From Nissolia schottii (Eukaryota; Streptophyta; Magnoliopsida; Fabales; Fabaceae): a stretch of DNA of 64,000 nucleotides. A model generated the notes under the pieces. It was not told the DNA's origin, made no database searches, and saw only the letters and a list, made by a program, of their open reading frames with translations. This document shows, piece by piece, positions 36,150 to 46,307 of this stretch. Location of the stretch: assembly GCA_003254905.1 (NCBI GenBank), contig QANU01035241.1, forward strand, positions 61,883-125,882, written 5' to 3'. Made by a program: the position numbers and the translations under genes. Position 1 is the first letter of the stretch; each line of letters starts with the position of its first letter.

Positions 36150-36830
36150 AAGCCTCCCTTGAGGATAAAACTTAGACAAGGAAAGAGCGCCCCTAATTAT
36201 ACTTACAGATAAAGTTTCTTCAAGTTACAAACATTCCATGACCGAGGTATCTCGATACCCAACATGTAACTTGGTAATCCCTTGGTAATCCATTGAACAA
36301 ATGCCTCACCATTTTCGTTCTGTTGGTGCAAGCTGTGTGGCAACTTGGCCTAGGTACATGAATTTTTTATTGCAATCAGTCACTGACATCCCCAGAGTTA
36401 ACTAAAGCTTCAAGAACTTATCTACAATCAATCTGTCATACTGATAAGGGAGGAATCTCTCACAGAAAGCTTTTGTGAACTTGTCCCAGGTGAGTGGGGT
36501 GCCATCATGCCCCTTATTCACTTAAGCTATTTGTACCAAATCTCTGCTCGATCCCAAATGGTAGCTGACCAACTTTGTTGCCTTGGTCCGGGTGAAGTAA
36601 AGGAGCTTGACCTTCTTCTCCATTTGCTTGAGAATATTCCCACTGAACTTGGGAGTGTTCAACTACTAAAAATGATCAACAATGATATCATCTGCAATAT
36701 AGGCCGATGGTTGAGGTCCACCAGTCCGAATATGCTCGTTGAGTGCATTAGCCATGTTGTCTAAGGCACGCTCCATATACTACACCTGAGCTTTATCACC
36801 CGAAGTCCCGTTGTTATGGTTGTTACTACA
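36150..36830 (-). pseudogene. Ty3/gypsy gag remnant
   Basis: Read on the minus strand, it has ERALDNMANALNEHIR near the start, a region with broken frame, then LTWDKFTKAFCERFLPYQYD and RLIVDKFLKL, the retrotransposon gag signature. In-frame stops (for example after DDIIVDHF and after KFLKL) show it is dead. It lies between the primer-binding site at 37049-37060 and the insertion at 33991-~36090, in the expected order for a minus-oriented element. Confidence 0.75.
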
Positions 36831-37048
36831 GAAATACTTAGGTGCCATGTATTCTTGAAAGGGTAAAACCAACTAATTACACAAGAATTTTTATCAAGAC
36901 ATTGACTTGCTAATTGACCCTATACATAACTGACTCTCCTATATGTCCTTGGATGGCACCATGATCTATACAAATGGGTGTTCTTCCATTTATACAATCA
37001 TAGTGTCTCTTGAGACTCCTTGCTTCAACTTGATACCGGGAAACCTAT

Positions 37049-37060
37049 GCTATGATACCA
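37049..37060 (-). other. Retrotransposon primer-binding site (initiator tRNA-Met type)
   Basis: The minus strand reads TGGTATCATAGC, one base from the usual TGGTATCAGAGC, two bases inside the LTR end (GTTACA). It marks the 5' LTR of the element carrying the gag remnant as lying to the right. Confidence 0.8.
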
Positions 37061-37062
37061 AC

Positions 37063-39419
37063 TGTAACAACCTTAAAAGTTGTCACTGGCACGTAAGTGT
37101 AAAGAAGATCCTCTCTTTGACCTTGATGGCTAGGTTTTGATGAAGACAAGAACATCAACAAAAAGCAAGAAAAAGGCAAAGATACAATCGAAGAACTAAA
37201 GAGCTCAACCGGTCGAGTTATTAAAGGTTCAAGTGTTTTTTACCTTAGAGTCTAATAGTTAGCACTTTTTTATGATATTATGGTTAATGGCTCATAGGTT
37301 ACTACCCTAAAACAACTCAAATGCGTTTTTATAAGTTAAAAACAATTAGCAACACTTGACTAGGGTTACCAACACTTGAAAAACACTTTTAACATTTTCG
37401 AATGGCAAATGCTATGTGTGTAATAGATTACACACTCGTGGTAATCGATTACAACAACTTAAATTTTGAAAATATGACATTTGCTGAGTGAGTAATTGAT
37501 TACACACTCGTGGTAATCGATTACCACCACTGAAATTTTGAAAATTAGCAATGGTTATGATTGTAATCGATTACCACACTTGGCTAATCGATTACCTACA
37601 CGAACTGGTGTGTTTTTTTCATGAAACGATGTGTTGTTTGGCATTTGGAAGCCATGACAATGGTTCATGAAGAGGTACCTATGCCTATATAAGTGTGGAA
37701 TTCGTGCAAACTCATATACCACTCTAGAACTCCATTCTTTTATCATCAATCACAAAGTTCTAACTTATTTTCATAGTTATTTTCAATCCAAAACTCAGAA
37801 AGCCTTTGAGCCTTAATTGTCATATCTGAAGTGCTCTCTATTCATGATTGTCTAACCCTGAGTTTTAGGATTGATCAAAGCCATTGTACATTACTTCTTC
37901 AATCTTTACAATTGTTGTTGTAAACACCTTAGTGTTCGGTGTAATTTTGATTTTCACCGTAGTGTTCAATGAGGGCATTGTGTAACCAGGGGAACAATTT
38001 GTTCTCTTGTAGTTGTCAGTGTAAGTGCCTCGAGTGTAGGTTGTACACAACACAAGTTTACATAGTGGAAAAATCCCTGAATCATAACAGGGGACTGGAC
38101 GTAGCCTTCGGTGGTTTGAAGGTGAACCAGGATAAATCTCTCAGTGTGATTTTCTCTATCCCTATACTCTTTACTTACAACAATTTATCTTTCTGCTGCA
38201 TTATCAATCTTAAGCATTTTGATTATTGCTGGTTATTGGGTTAAAATGGAATAATTAGGGTTTGAAACCATTTCCTTCAACAAAGACCCAAAATTGAGAA
38301 AAATTGAGTGAAACCTAATTCACCCCCTCTTAGGTTGCTATCTGTAGTTACAATAAAGGACTCTGAACCCTTACGAAAGCCTCTGATTAAATAACTTCAC
38401 GCAAGTTTACAAACTTCTCAATTAAAAAGCAATACAATAGTAAATAAAATATTATGAATATTTGGTCTGAAAAAACATAATTGGCCTCAAGTTCTAAAGG
38501 AAGTAAATATCCAACTTAAATAGATTAAACAAGGTATAGCATATGTTGTACGAGGACTCTACGTGTATCTTATTGGAGCACTCTATTGACTAACATAAAA
38601 TAATAAACTTCTACTACTAACCTCAGTCAATGCTCGCTGGCTGAATTGGAGACTATTTGACTGCTATTGAACTAGGGGCACGAAGTCAATATCCTAAACC
38701 TGATGTAAAACAAGAAAATAAGGGGTGAGTTCATCACTCAATGAATGACATAAGCATAAAAATATAGCAAACACAAGGCATTTAAGCAATTTAAACTAGT
38801 GTAAATAAATTTGGTTTGATTGTTCATCTCATCAATTGTTTACCTAGGTTGTGCTTCTAATCATTATCATACTGACGACTCTCGAGGCAAGACTCACACT
38901 CAACCTTGTTACCACTGGACTTGCTCCCAGCCAACTGGGGCTCAATCCTATATCACTCATCGTTGGGACTCACTCCCATTGTGATAGGACTCATTCATGA
39001 ATAATTCTCTACACTTGGCTAAGTATCTCGCTTGGGACTCACTCCCAAGTATGGTGGCCATACTCATGGCCAAGCTCAATTTTCGAAATACATCCTTATA
39101 CAATACTCCTAACTCAATCTCAATTTATGCATATACTTACAACATGCTCAAAATACAAGATTTTAGCATACATGTCTCAAAATTATACAGATACATTACA
39201 TACTCATGGTTATCTTAGAAACTCATCGTACAAATCTAACAACCTACTATACACCTTCCCTAATCTCATGTTCATGTGATTATTTAACAACTACCATAAT
39301 AATGCATAAGTGATTCCTAACATTCGTGATCCTCTTAATGTTGATCTCCCTTTAGTTCACATATTCAAATAATAACATAACTCAGCTTAGCTCATTTTTA
39401 TTATCTGATAACTTAAGTA
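37063..39419 (-). mobile_element. LTR (family B), minus orientation, with a foreign insertion
   Basis: The LTR end begins TGTAACAACC next to the primer-binding site. Landmarks shared with 33540-33990 resume at ~38350 (GAAAGCCTCTG; GGGGTGAGTTCATCACTCA at 38723). The ~1.25 kb between ~37090 and 38345 looks inserted. It carries the GTAATCGATTAC repeats and ends near TGAAACCTAATTCACCCCCT, sequence typical of the region just inside Ty1/copia LTRs of soybean-type elements. The exact joins are not resolved. Confidence 0.5.
37420..37605. repeat. Clustered GTAATCGATTAC palindromes
   Basis: Six intact or one-base-changed copies of GTAATCGATTAC occur in ~170 bp, in three pairs separated by CACTCGTG or CACTTGG. 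Each copy is itself a perfect 12-bp palindrome. The cluster lies in LTR-like sequence. Confidence 0.85.
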
Positions 39420-39424
39420 ATTGT

Positions 39425-42321
39425 TGAAGACAACCCAAATTGTCGTTACAATTTAGGACAATTTCAAACAAGATTTATAAAAAGAAACTAAGCCTAAACC
39501 CAACTAAATCATAGTAGAGTGGGATCAAGACTTAGGTCGTCTCTCACTAGAAAATGCAATAAGGAGTAATTCTAGATTTGTTTGTCATTTATTACTATCT
39601 AAGATCGGGGGTTGTTGTTGATCATTAAAATAAGATTAAAGAGGCACTAGAACAAGGTTCTCTCAAGCCACATGAAATGCAAATTTTACTTAAACATTCT
39701 ATCAAATACTTGGTGAGCGGTTGATTCAAGTTATGAACTATGATTGCATTTTATAACCTCGAAATTCCCATGGTGATCACCACACATTTCATTAACCTCA
39801 CGACCATAAATTAGCCATAATCATGATGTCTATAAGGACCGGGCTAACCCAATCACTAATTGCATAAACTTAAGCATGAATCTACACTTAATTCTAATTC
39901 CCCAAATTAATTATGTGTGTTCATCTCATCATCATCACAACAAACATACACAATCAATCAAGCCCCAACTTATGCATCTAGGTCTCATCATCGTTACAAC
40001 CTAGAGGCAAAACCTAAAGAAATTCCTAATTAGACTAAGATCATATCAAGTGATCAAGTTGATATTCACCTAGCTAACTCACAAGCCATCACAATCATGC
40101 ATCAATATCATTCAACATAATTGTAAAGACAAGAGGAAAAATAGAAAGAATACTAAGCTTTATTTGCATGAAAGGTCGAAATACATCCAAGAACTCAAGA
40201 TTCCCTTGGCTAGAGCCAATGCAATTACTCCATAATCACAAGGTTTGAAATTGAAAGAAAAGAAGAAGAGAATTTGAAATCCCTAATTCCTAATCCTAAT
40301 CTTAACCTAAGAAAAGCTAAAAATATAAAATGAGCGATCTAAACCGAAGAAAATTCATTCTTGCTTCTAAGCTACACACTTCTATTTATAGCAAAACAAT
40401 TGCCCTATTGGTCTTTTCACAACCTGACATGTCTATCAATATCGGTCAAATTGCTCCAACGAATATGAACCCCTAAAATGAATGAAACCATTGTAGCAAA
40501 TGGTATTCTCCCTATGATAGGTGTATTTTGTACCCTATTTTATTATTCTATAATTGAACATTGTATATTAAAAAATGTGTAATTTTAATGCTTAATTAAT
40601 ATGTTTTGCACATTATCCTCTTTTGTGAGAAATTGAGAAAAATGCAATTTTAAGCATTACTTTATCTTAGAATTTAATGTGTAGATTTCTTTTGTTCTTT
40701 TTTAGTTTTCTATTTTTATTGCAGAAAATAAATTGTCAAGAGGATCATTGAGGATTTGAAGGAGATTTGATAAGATATAAATTTCAAAGAAGAGATTTGA
40801 AGAGAAGATTGAGACCAATAAATTCAAGATTAAATTCAAATTCAAAAAGATTTGGTCAAAGATTTGCTGAGGATTTTTAATGCTGACTTTGCCACGGATT
40901 TTGCGCCAGGATGGAGATTGAATCTCGATTTGACCTCAACTACAAAGTTGTAGATCTATCTCTTAGCTTTAATTGGAGATTTGAATCACCTCAATCCGAT
41001 ATCTGTAGCCGAAGTTATCACGATTTCACTGACTGCTGTGCAAAAAGTGCGAGAATTACTTCCACTTTTAGCCAATCCTCTACAAATAAATATCCTCTCT
41101 CAACAACTTCAAGGAAATTTCAGACTCAACCTCCACTTTTATTTTCTGCACTTTTCTCTTTTATTTTATGGCACTTTAGGTTTATGTTAGTAGTGCTTAG
41201 TTCTTAGTTATTCAAAGATTGTTGGAGCGCTCGCATTGACAACGCAAGCTCCCAACTATTTGCGAATTCCTTCCATTCTCTAATTCAGGTTTTGTTATTT
41301 TAATTCTCCGTTATTTTCCACTCTCTTCTTCTATTTATTTATTATGAGTTTTTATCCTCCATCCATGGAGGAGTAGTTTCTTAATATCTTGCATGCGGTA
41401 ATTCTAGATTAGGATTAATTCGAGGTCTTGTGCTTAATGTTTATTCATGATTTGTTCCGCCCTTGATTGGTAATATAGCGATTGCATGTTATTGGTTAGG
41501 GTTAATTCTAGGTTGATAGATCTTGACGATTGTAGGATTTATTGATTTAGGATTTGGGAACATTTTGGGAAACTAATTAGATTTAATTAGGTTGTGCAAT
41601 TGGAACATAATTGATATAGGTTTTTAATGCTGAGATCTTAGTTTTAATTCCTATATTAATAAATGCTTAGGGGATTGACGATCGTAGTCTCTTAGGTGAA
41701 TTGCGTATTAGTTAGAGATTTCAACTAATAAACAACATCCCTCCTTATGAATAATTAATTAGGAACCAATGACAATTAATCATTGATCTAGAAACGCCGT
41801 ATGCAGGGTATTGCTTTTTATTATTATTGACTTACTTTCGTTTTGCTCTCTTTTTATTTATATTCAATTAATTCAACCCCCCCAATTTAGTGTAACTTTT
41901 AATTGGTTCTAATTGCTTCCTTGAGAGACGACCTAGGTTAGCCCCCTTTACTACGTTTTTGGGGTTAATTTAGCTTTATAAATTATTATTTGATCGCACA
42001 TTGAAATTAACGACGTTTTGGTGTGTGTCACCCTAGCAAGTTTGTCTGAGGCTTAACACTTCCTTCAACACTTCATGCTTCCATTTCTTTGCTCCATAAC
42101 CGCCCAATACTTGTGGCAACACAACACTCAAAGAGAACATGTCACATACATAGGCTCTCATGAATAAACTCACCTAAAATGGCCTCTTTTATCTATGTTT
42201 TGCACAATTCACATAAAAAGGACAAGAGTGAAAACCATGGCAATTCATTACTCTTATGCCTAAAAACCATGAAATATGTGCAAATGTAGAGTATAAAATA
42301 GGTGTGAAAAATCACCTATCA
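39425..42321 (-). mobile_element. Solo LTR (~1.38 kb) interrupted by another solo LTR
   Basis: On the minus strand it starts TGATAGGTGATTTTTCACACC at 42321; its far end is TGAAGACAACCC on plus at 39425. A perfect 5-bp target duplication, ATTGT, flanks it (39420-39424 and 42322-42326). A TATA-like TATAAATAG lies on the minus strand near 40385. The plus-oriented solo LTR 40515-42030 splits it. It lies in the block of family B LTR sequence. Confidence 0.88.
40515..42030 (+). mobile_element. Solo LTR (1516 bp) nested in a related solo LTR
   Basis: Starts TGATAGGTGTATTTTGTACCC and ends GGTGTGTGTCA, with TG...CA ends and a perfect 5-bp target duplication, CCCTA (40510-40514 and 42031-42035). Its first bases match those of the LTR it interrupts, so both belong to one family inserted in opposite orientations. 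It has no internal region. Confidence 0.9.
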
Positions 42322-42326
42322 ATTGT

Positions 42327-42970
42327 CATCTATCTTATTGGCACATAGCAATTATACACATAATCAAGCATAATATTCTCTAACTAATTCTAACGACTAA
42401 CTAAATTAAACCTACGTCCTTGGAGTTGCCAATAATTGAACACCAATACCAGAAGACTCTAGTAGAGTAACATTGGCACTTGGATGGATAATAACGCACC
42501 GCACCATAAGAAATTGTTGAAAGAACTGGAAAATAAAATTAAGGCTTTTGGCTAACGCTGTGAAAGTGTATACCACTATAGCGGTGGTGCCAGACAAGCT
42601 ACCCCTAAAAAAAAGGACTCACATGATGTGGAGGTACTGTGTCCCCACGACATGACATGCCCCTACACTTGACGAAAGTCCACTTTAGGAGAGACCATCA
42701 AAAACACTTGTTGGAAATGCTAAATGTAGTTATTTTTCGATGATAGAAAAGACTCATGGGAAGGCTCTATTTATAGGGGGAGCCAACATCTCTATTTCTC
42801 ACAATGGGCGACATGGGACTAAAAGTGCCTACCGACTTAATCGGTGCAATGCTCAACACTTCTATGGCGGTGAACCATGTTTGAAGGACATCATAGTGGA
42901 TTATCAAGCAAGGAAGAATCCAAGGGGGGTTGTAAGGGTTGCCCCTACAAAATCTATAAATTTTCTATAT
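42327..42970 (-). mobile_element. Probable continuation of a minus-oriented LTR with TATA box
   Basis: Non-coding sequence following the nested solo LTRs. The minus strand has CCCCCTATAAATAGAGCC near 42780-42763, a strong TATA-type promoter signal like those of plant LTRs, facing left as expected for family B. The element end near 42960 is not clear. Confidence 0.35.
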
Positions 42971-42979
42971 ATATATGTA

Positions 42980-43689
42980 TTACTTTTTGTACATCAATAA
43001 CATCAAAATTGTGATAATCTAATGGTAGTTTTCACATGTAATATAAGTTATTAACCTCTTGGTCCCTCCTTCTACACATAATTGCTTCAATTTTTCTTCT
43101 TTTTACTTAATTAAATTTTAACCAGCTACAAAACTCATATCACTTTATAGACTTTCTTATAAGTTTTACACTTTTACTTTAATCTTTCCTCCCTTTGCAC
43201 TCAATTATAAAAATTTAATGACAAATTCAACTACAATAAATTAGAAAGTGTTCATCTCTATTTGCACTCATGTAGAAGAATATATATATATATATATAAA
43301 GTTATGTTTCAATTATCAATGTGAATTAGTAGAAGCATTTTATTCTATAAATTTCATTAAGCATTACACAAGCTTAACATTATCAAATTAATATTATGTC
43401 AATCTCTGAGTTATATGTGCCCATTGTTTATAAGAATAATTTATAATATTTTTTAATTTATCGTTTTATTTATTTGATATTGACTCTTTTCATTTCAAAT
43501 GTTACTATTAATAGGTCTTTTTCAAATATGAATAATATAAAAAGTAAACTCATAAATAAAATGAAAATGTTTTGTTTTTATTAATAGTCCTTTAGCTTAT
43601 TAAATAAGAGGATTATTAAAAAAAATTGACAACGAAAATTTTTATATTGACTAATTTTATAACTTGAAAAGAATTTCTTTCTATATATC

Positions 43690-43730
<41 letters not shown>

Positions 43731-44280
43731 CTATTTAGTAATATCTTATAATATTTATTTGATGACATAATATAAATTTTGGCCCCCTTTTTATACATTA
43801 CCTGGATCTGTCTCTGTATCAAGTAATTTTAAAGTCAGATTATTGATAATCTAGATAGATTACCTCGTACAAAACATTCTTTTAGACAATGTCTTGGAGT
43901 CTTGAGTTTAGTAGTAGGGTTTTCACTTTTTATCTATGTGAATTTTTTTTTGGGTCAAGTATGATTGAGTTTGGATTTTAACTCTTTGAGGATTGAAGTG
44001 AGAAAAAATATTATATTGGACTTAAAATATCATATGAAATATTATTTTAGTAGAAATTTTATTGTTTTATTTATCAAAAATAATATAAAAATATAACAAA
44101 TATGAAATTATTTAATTATATGTCGGGTTCAGGTATTTATTGGGGAAGGCATTATGATTCCATCCCCATCTCGCAGGCTTTTGTTTTAGTCACCATCTAA
44201 AAAAACAAATTCCCCTAATTCAATGTCTATTGTCGGTATCTCCGCAAATATGAACATTCAACACTATCACATATCCATTG
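42980..44280. other. AT-rich intergenic DNA with TA microsatellites
   Basis: No gene seen. TA runs lie at 43280-43299 and 43692-43739. Confidence 0.6.
43692..43739. repeat. (TA)n microsatellite
   Basis: About 23 uninterrupted TA units. Confidence 0.97.
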
Positions 44281-44499
44281 CCATCCCTATTAGGGATCAA
44301 AATGCTTTGTGTACAACTTAAATCATTTACCTGCATTTAATTTTCTTCTTTGTTTCTTCTTACTCTTTATTTTTTTTTATCTCTTCTCCCCACTCCTCCT
44401 TCATTTTTTATTCTTTGTAAGACGTTATAGATCACATAATTTTCGTTTTCATTTCTGTTATATTCATGGTATCGGTTGTTTTTGTAAAAAAAGTTTGTG

Positions 44500-44880
44500 C
44501 ATGCTTGTTCAAAAATTTGTGTATATGAGCACCAAAGTTTTCTTTTTAGTCTTCATTTTCGTTCTTGTTTTCGTCATTTTTTTTTTCTGATTGTTCAAAA
44601 GTTTGTTTATGTGAGGACCAATTTTTTCTTCTGATCTTCGTTTTTCATTTTCGTTTATGTCATATTCTTTATTTCTGTTTGTTCAAAAGTTTGTGAATGT
44701 GAGCACTAAAATTTGTGTATGTTTGCTCAAAAGTTTATGTATGTGAACACATTTTTTTTTCATTTTTGTCCTTTTTTTGTTTTGGCTTGTTGTAAAATTT
44801 GTGTATTTGAGGACAACATTTTGGCCATTGATTTTGAAATGTTTGTGTATGATAGAGAGTTGGTTCACACATTTTGTGTG
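44500..44880 (+). repeat. Degenerate tandem repeat (GTTCAAAAGTTTGTGTATGTG units)
   Basis: At least five copies of a core close to TGTTCAAAAGTTTGTGTATG, followed in most copies by TGAGCAC or TGAGGAC (near 44507, 44593, 44681, 44716, 44729). Several are separated by a T/C-rich spacer with TCTTCATTTTCGTT. Spacing varies (~35-90 bp), so it is an old, irregular array. The T-rich open frame over it is a product of this composition. Confidence 0.75.
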
Positions 44881-45029
44881 TGTACGTGAAGCATGAGAGA
44901 GTGTTACTATTATTTTTTTGTCACTTAATGCCGTATAAATTCAGATTTATTTACTTTTCGTATTTAAAAATGTTTGTATATACATGTATTAAAGTTTGTG
45001 GATGTAAGTAAAAAAGTGTTTGCAGGTCA

Positions 45030-45780
45030 CAATTTATAGCAGGTAGCTATACGCTGGTCGTGAGGTTGCAATTTGGGTGTAACCTACATTGGGATTTAAT
45101 GCTCATTTTGGTATCCAAAAGTGTAAGTTCAAGTCACTTTGGTCCTTAAAATTTAAAATTTGACTTTTTAATACTTGAAATTATAAGTTGTAGGTCGAAT
45201 TAGTCTTTTAATTCATTATCAATACTGTATCGTCACATTTTCGTTGATTTATTATATTTAAAAGGACAATAACAACAATTGAGACTACAAATGAGTTGTA
45301 GCTGCACTTGAAACTGCAAATGGGGTAGTTAGAGCAATTATGGTGGTAAATGAAACTGCAATAACAACTAAGATTTGTGACTCCAAGTGCCATCATACTC
45401 ATATTTTTAGCCTTTAGTGTTGCCATACCTATGTTGTTATCACATTCTTATGTGAAGTGAAAAATTAGTGAAAACATGATAATAATAATGAATTGAGTTA
45501 CTAATTTGACCTGTAACTTATAATTTTAATAATTAAAATGTCAAATTTTAAATTTTAAAAATAAAAATAACTCAAACTTACATAATGAATAAGCACTTCT
45601 CCAACCAACATTACTTACTTGTTAGGATGGCACCAAAACAACAAAAGACAAGGCATAGCAGTGTGCCACTGTCCGATAAAGCCCCATCATAAAGATTGGG
45701 TACGATTAGAGAAGCAGTTGATTTAGCTAACTCCTCCTAAATGTTTCCGTAGCTGACAGCACCAGTGCACCACCCACTTT
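45030..45780. other. Intergenic and presumed promoter of the NUMOD3 gene
   Basis: AT-rich with no coding potential. An inverted-like pair of sequences (AAGTCACTTTGGTCCTTAAA near 45134; GTCAAATTTTAAATTTTAAA near 45540) suggests an old MITE of ~450 bp at 45090-45580, not resolved further. Confidence 0.35.
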
Positions 45781-45789
45781 ATCCAACAT

Positions 45790-46307
45790 GCTTCACTTCA
45801 ACTCGCTGTAATCTCTCTCTCTCTCTCCCTCCCTCCCTCCTTTCTCTCTGATTGTGTGTGTCTGTGCCGGAGTTCACCCATCTCCGCTGGTGTGGTTCTT
45901 TCTAGATCTCTCTTATTTTCTTTTGCAATGCAATTGACACGGCATAGTAGGTAGAGTGAATGTCATGACAAATTTCATTCTTTTAATGTACGGCTCGTTA
46001 ATTGTTTATTTCGTCGGCGTGGGTATTTGGTTACAATTGCATAACTGGACAGGTTTTCAAGTTTGCTTTCTCCTTTGGAAAAATTCTTGTATAAATTTGG
46101 TGCACCCAAGTTGAGTCCATTGTACTATTATAATTTATGGATGAATCATCGACTATGGTAGTTAACCATCGATTGATGTCTGTGTCAGTAATTTATAGCT
46201 CTAGCGTGCTTGGGTGAACCAGGTTTATGCAAGAATCGCCGTCGCGTGCCTTGTGCTTTATCTAATCAATATTTTCACTTGGATTTCTGTCTTTCAGCGT
46301 CAGAGGA
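45790..46307 (+). promoter_or_regulatory. 5' leader of the NUMOD3 gene with CT tract and UTR intron
   Basis: A (CT)n(CCCT)n tract at 45812-45848, common in plant leaders, is followed by a possible donor (CATAGTAG/GTAGAG near 45951). A strong acceptor, TTTCTGTCTTTCAG, ends at 46297, ten bases before the start ATG. The layout indicates a leader intron of ~350 bp. Confidence 0.55.

Noticed and set aside
37400..37610. CRISPR-like array from the regular ATCGATTAC repeats
   Set aside because: The repeats are 12-bp palindromes in a plant LTR, spacing is irregular, and no cas genes exist in a plant nuclear genome.
43616..43822. Open frame rich in Ile-Tyr repeats
   Set aside because: It is a translation of the TA microsatellite.
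44309..44590. Phe/Leu-rich 93-codon frame resembling a membrane protein
   Set aside because: It is produced by the T-rich tandem repeat region; no other support.
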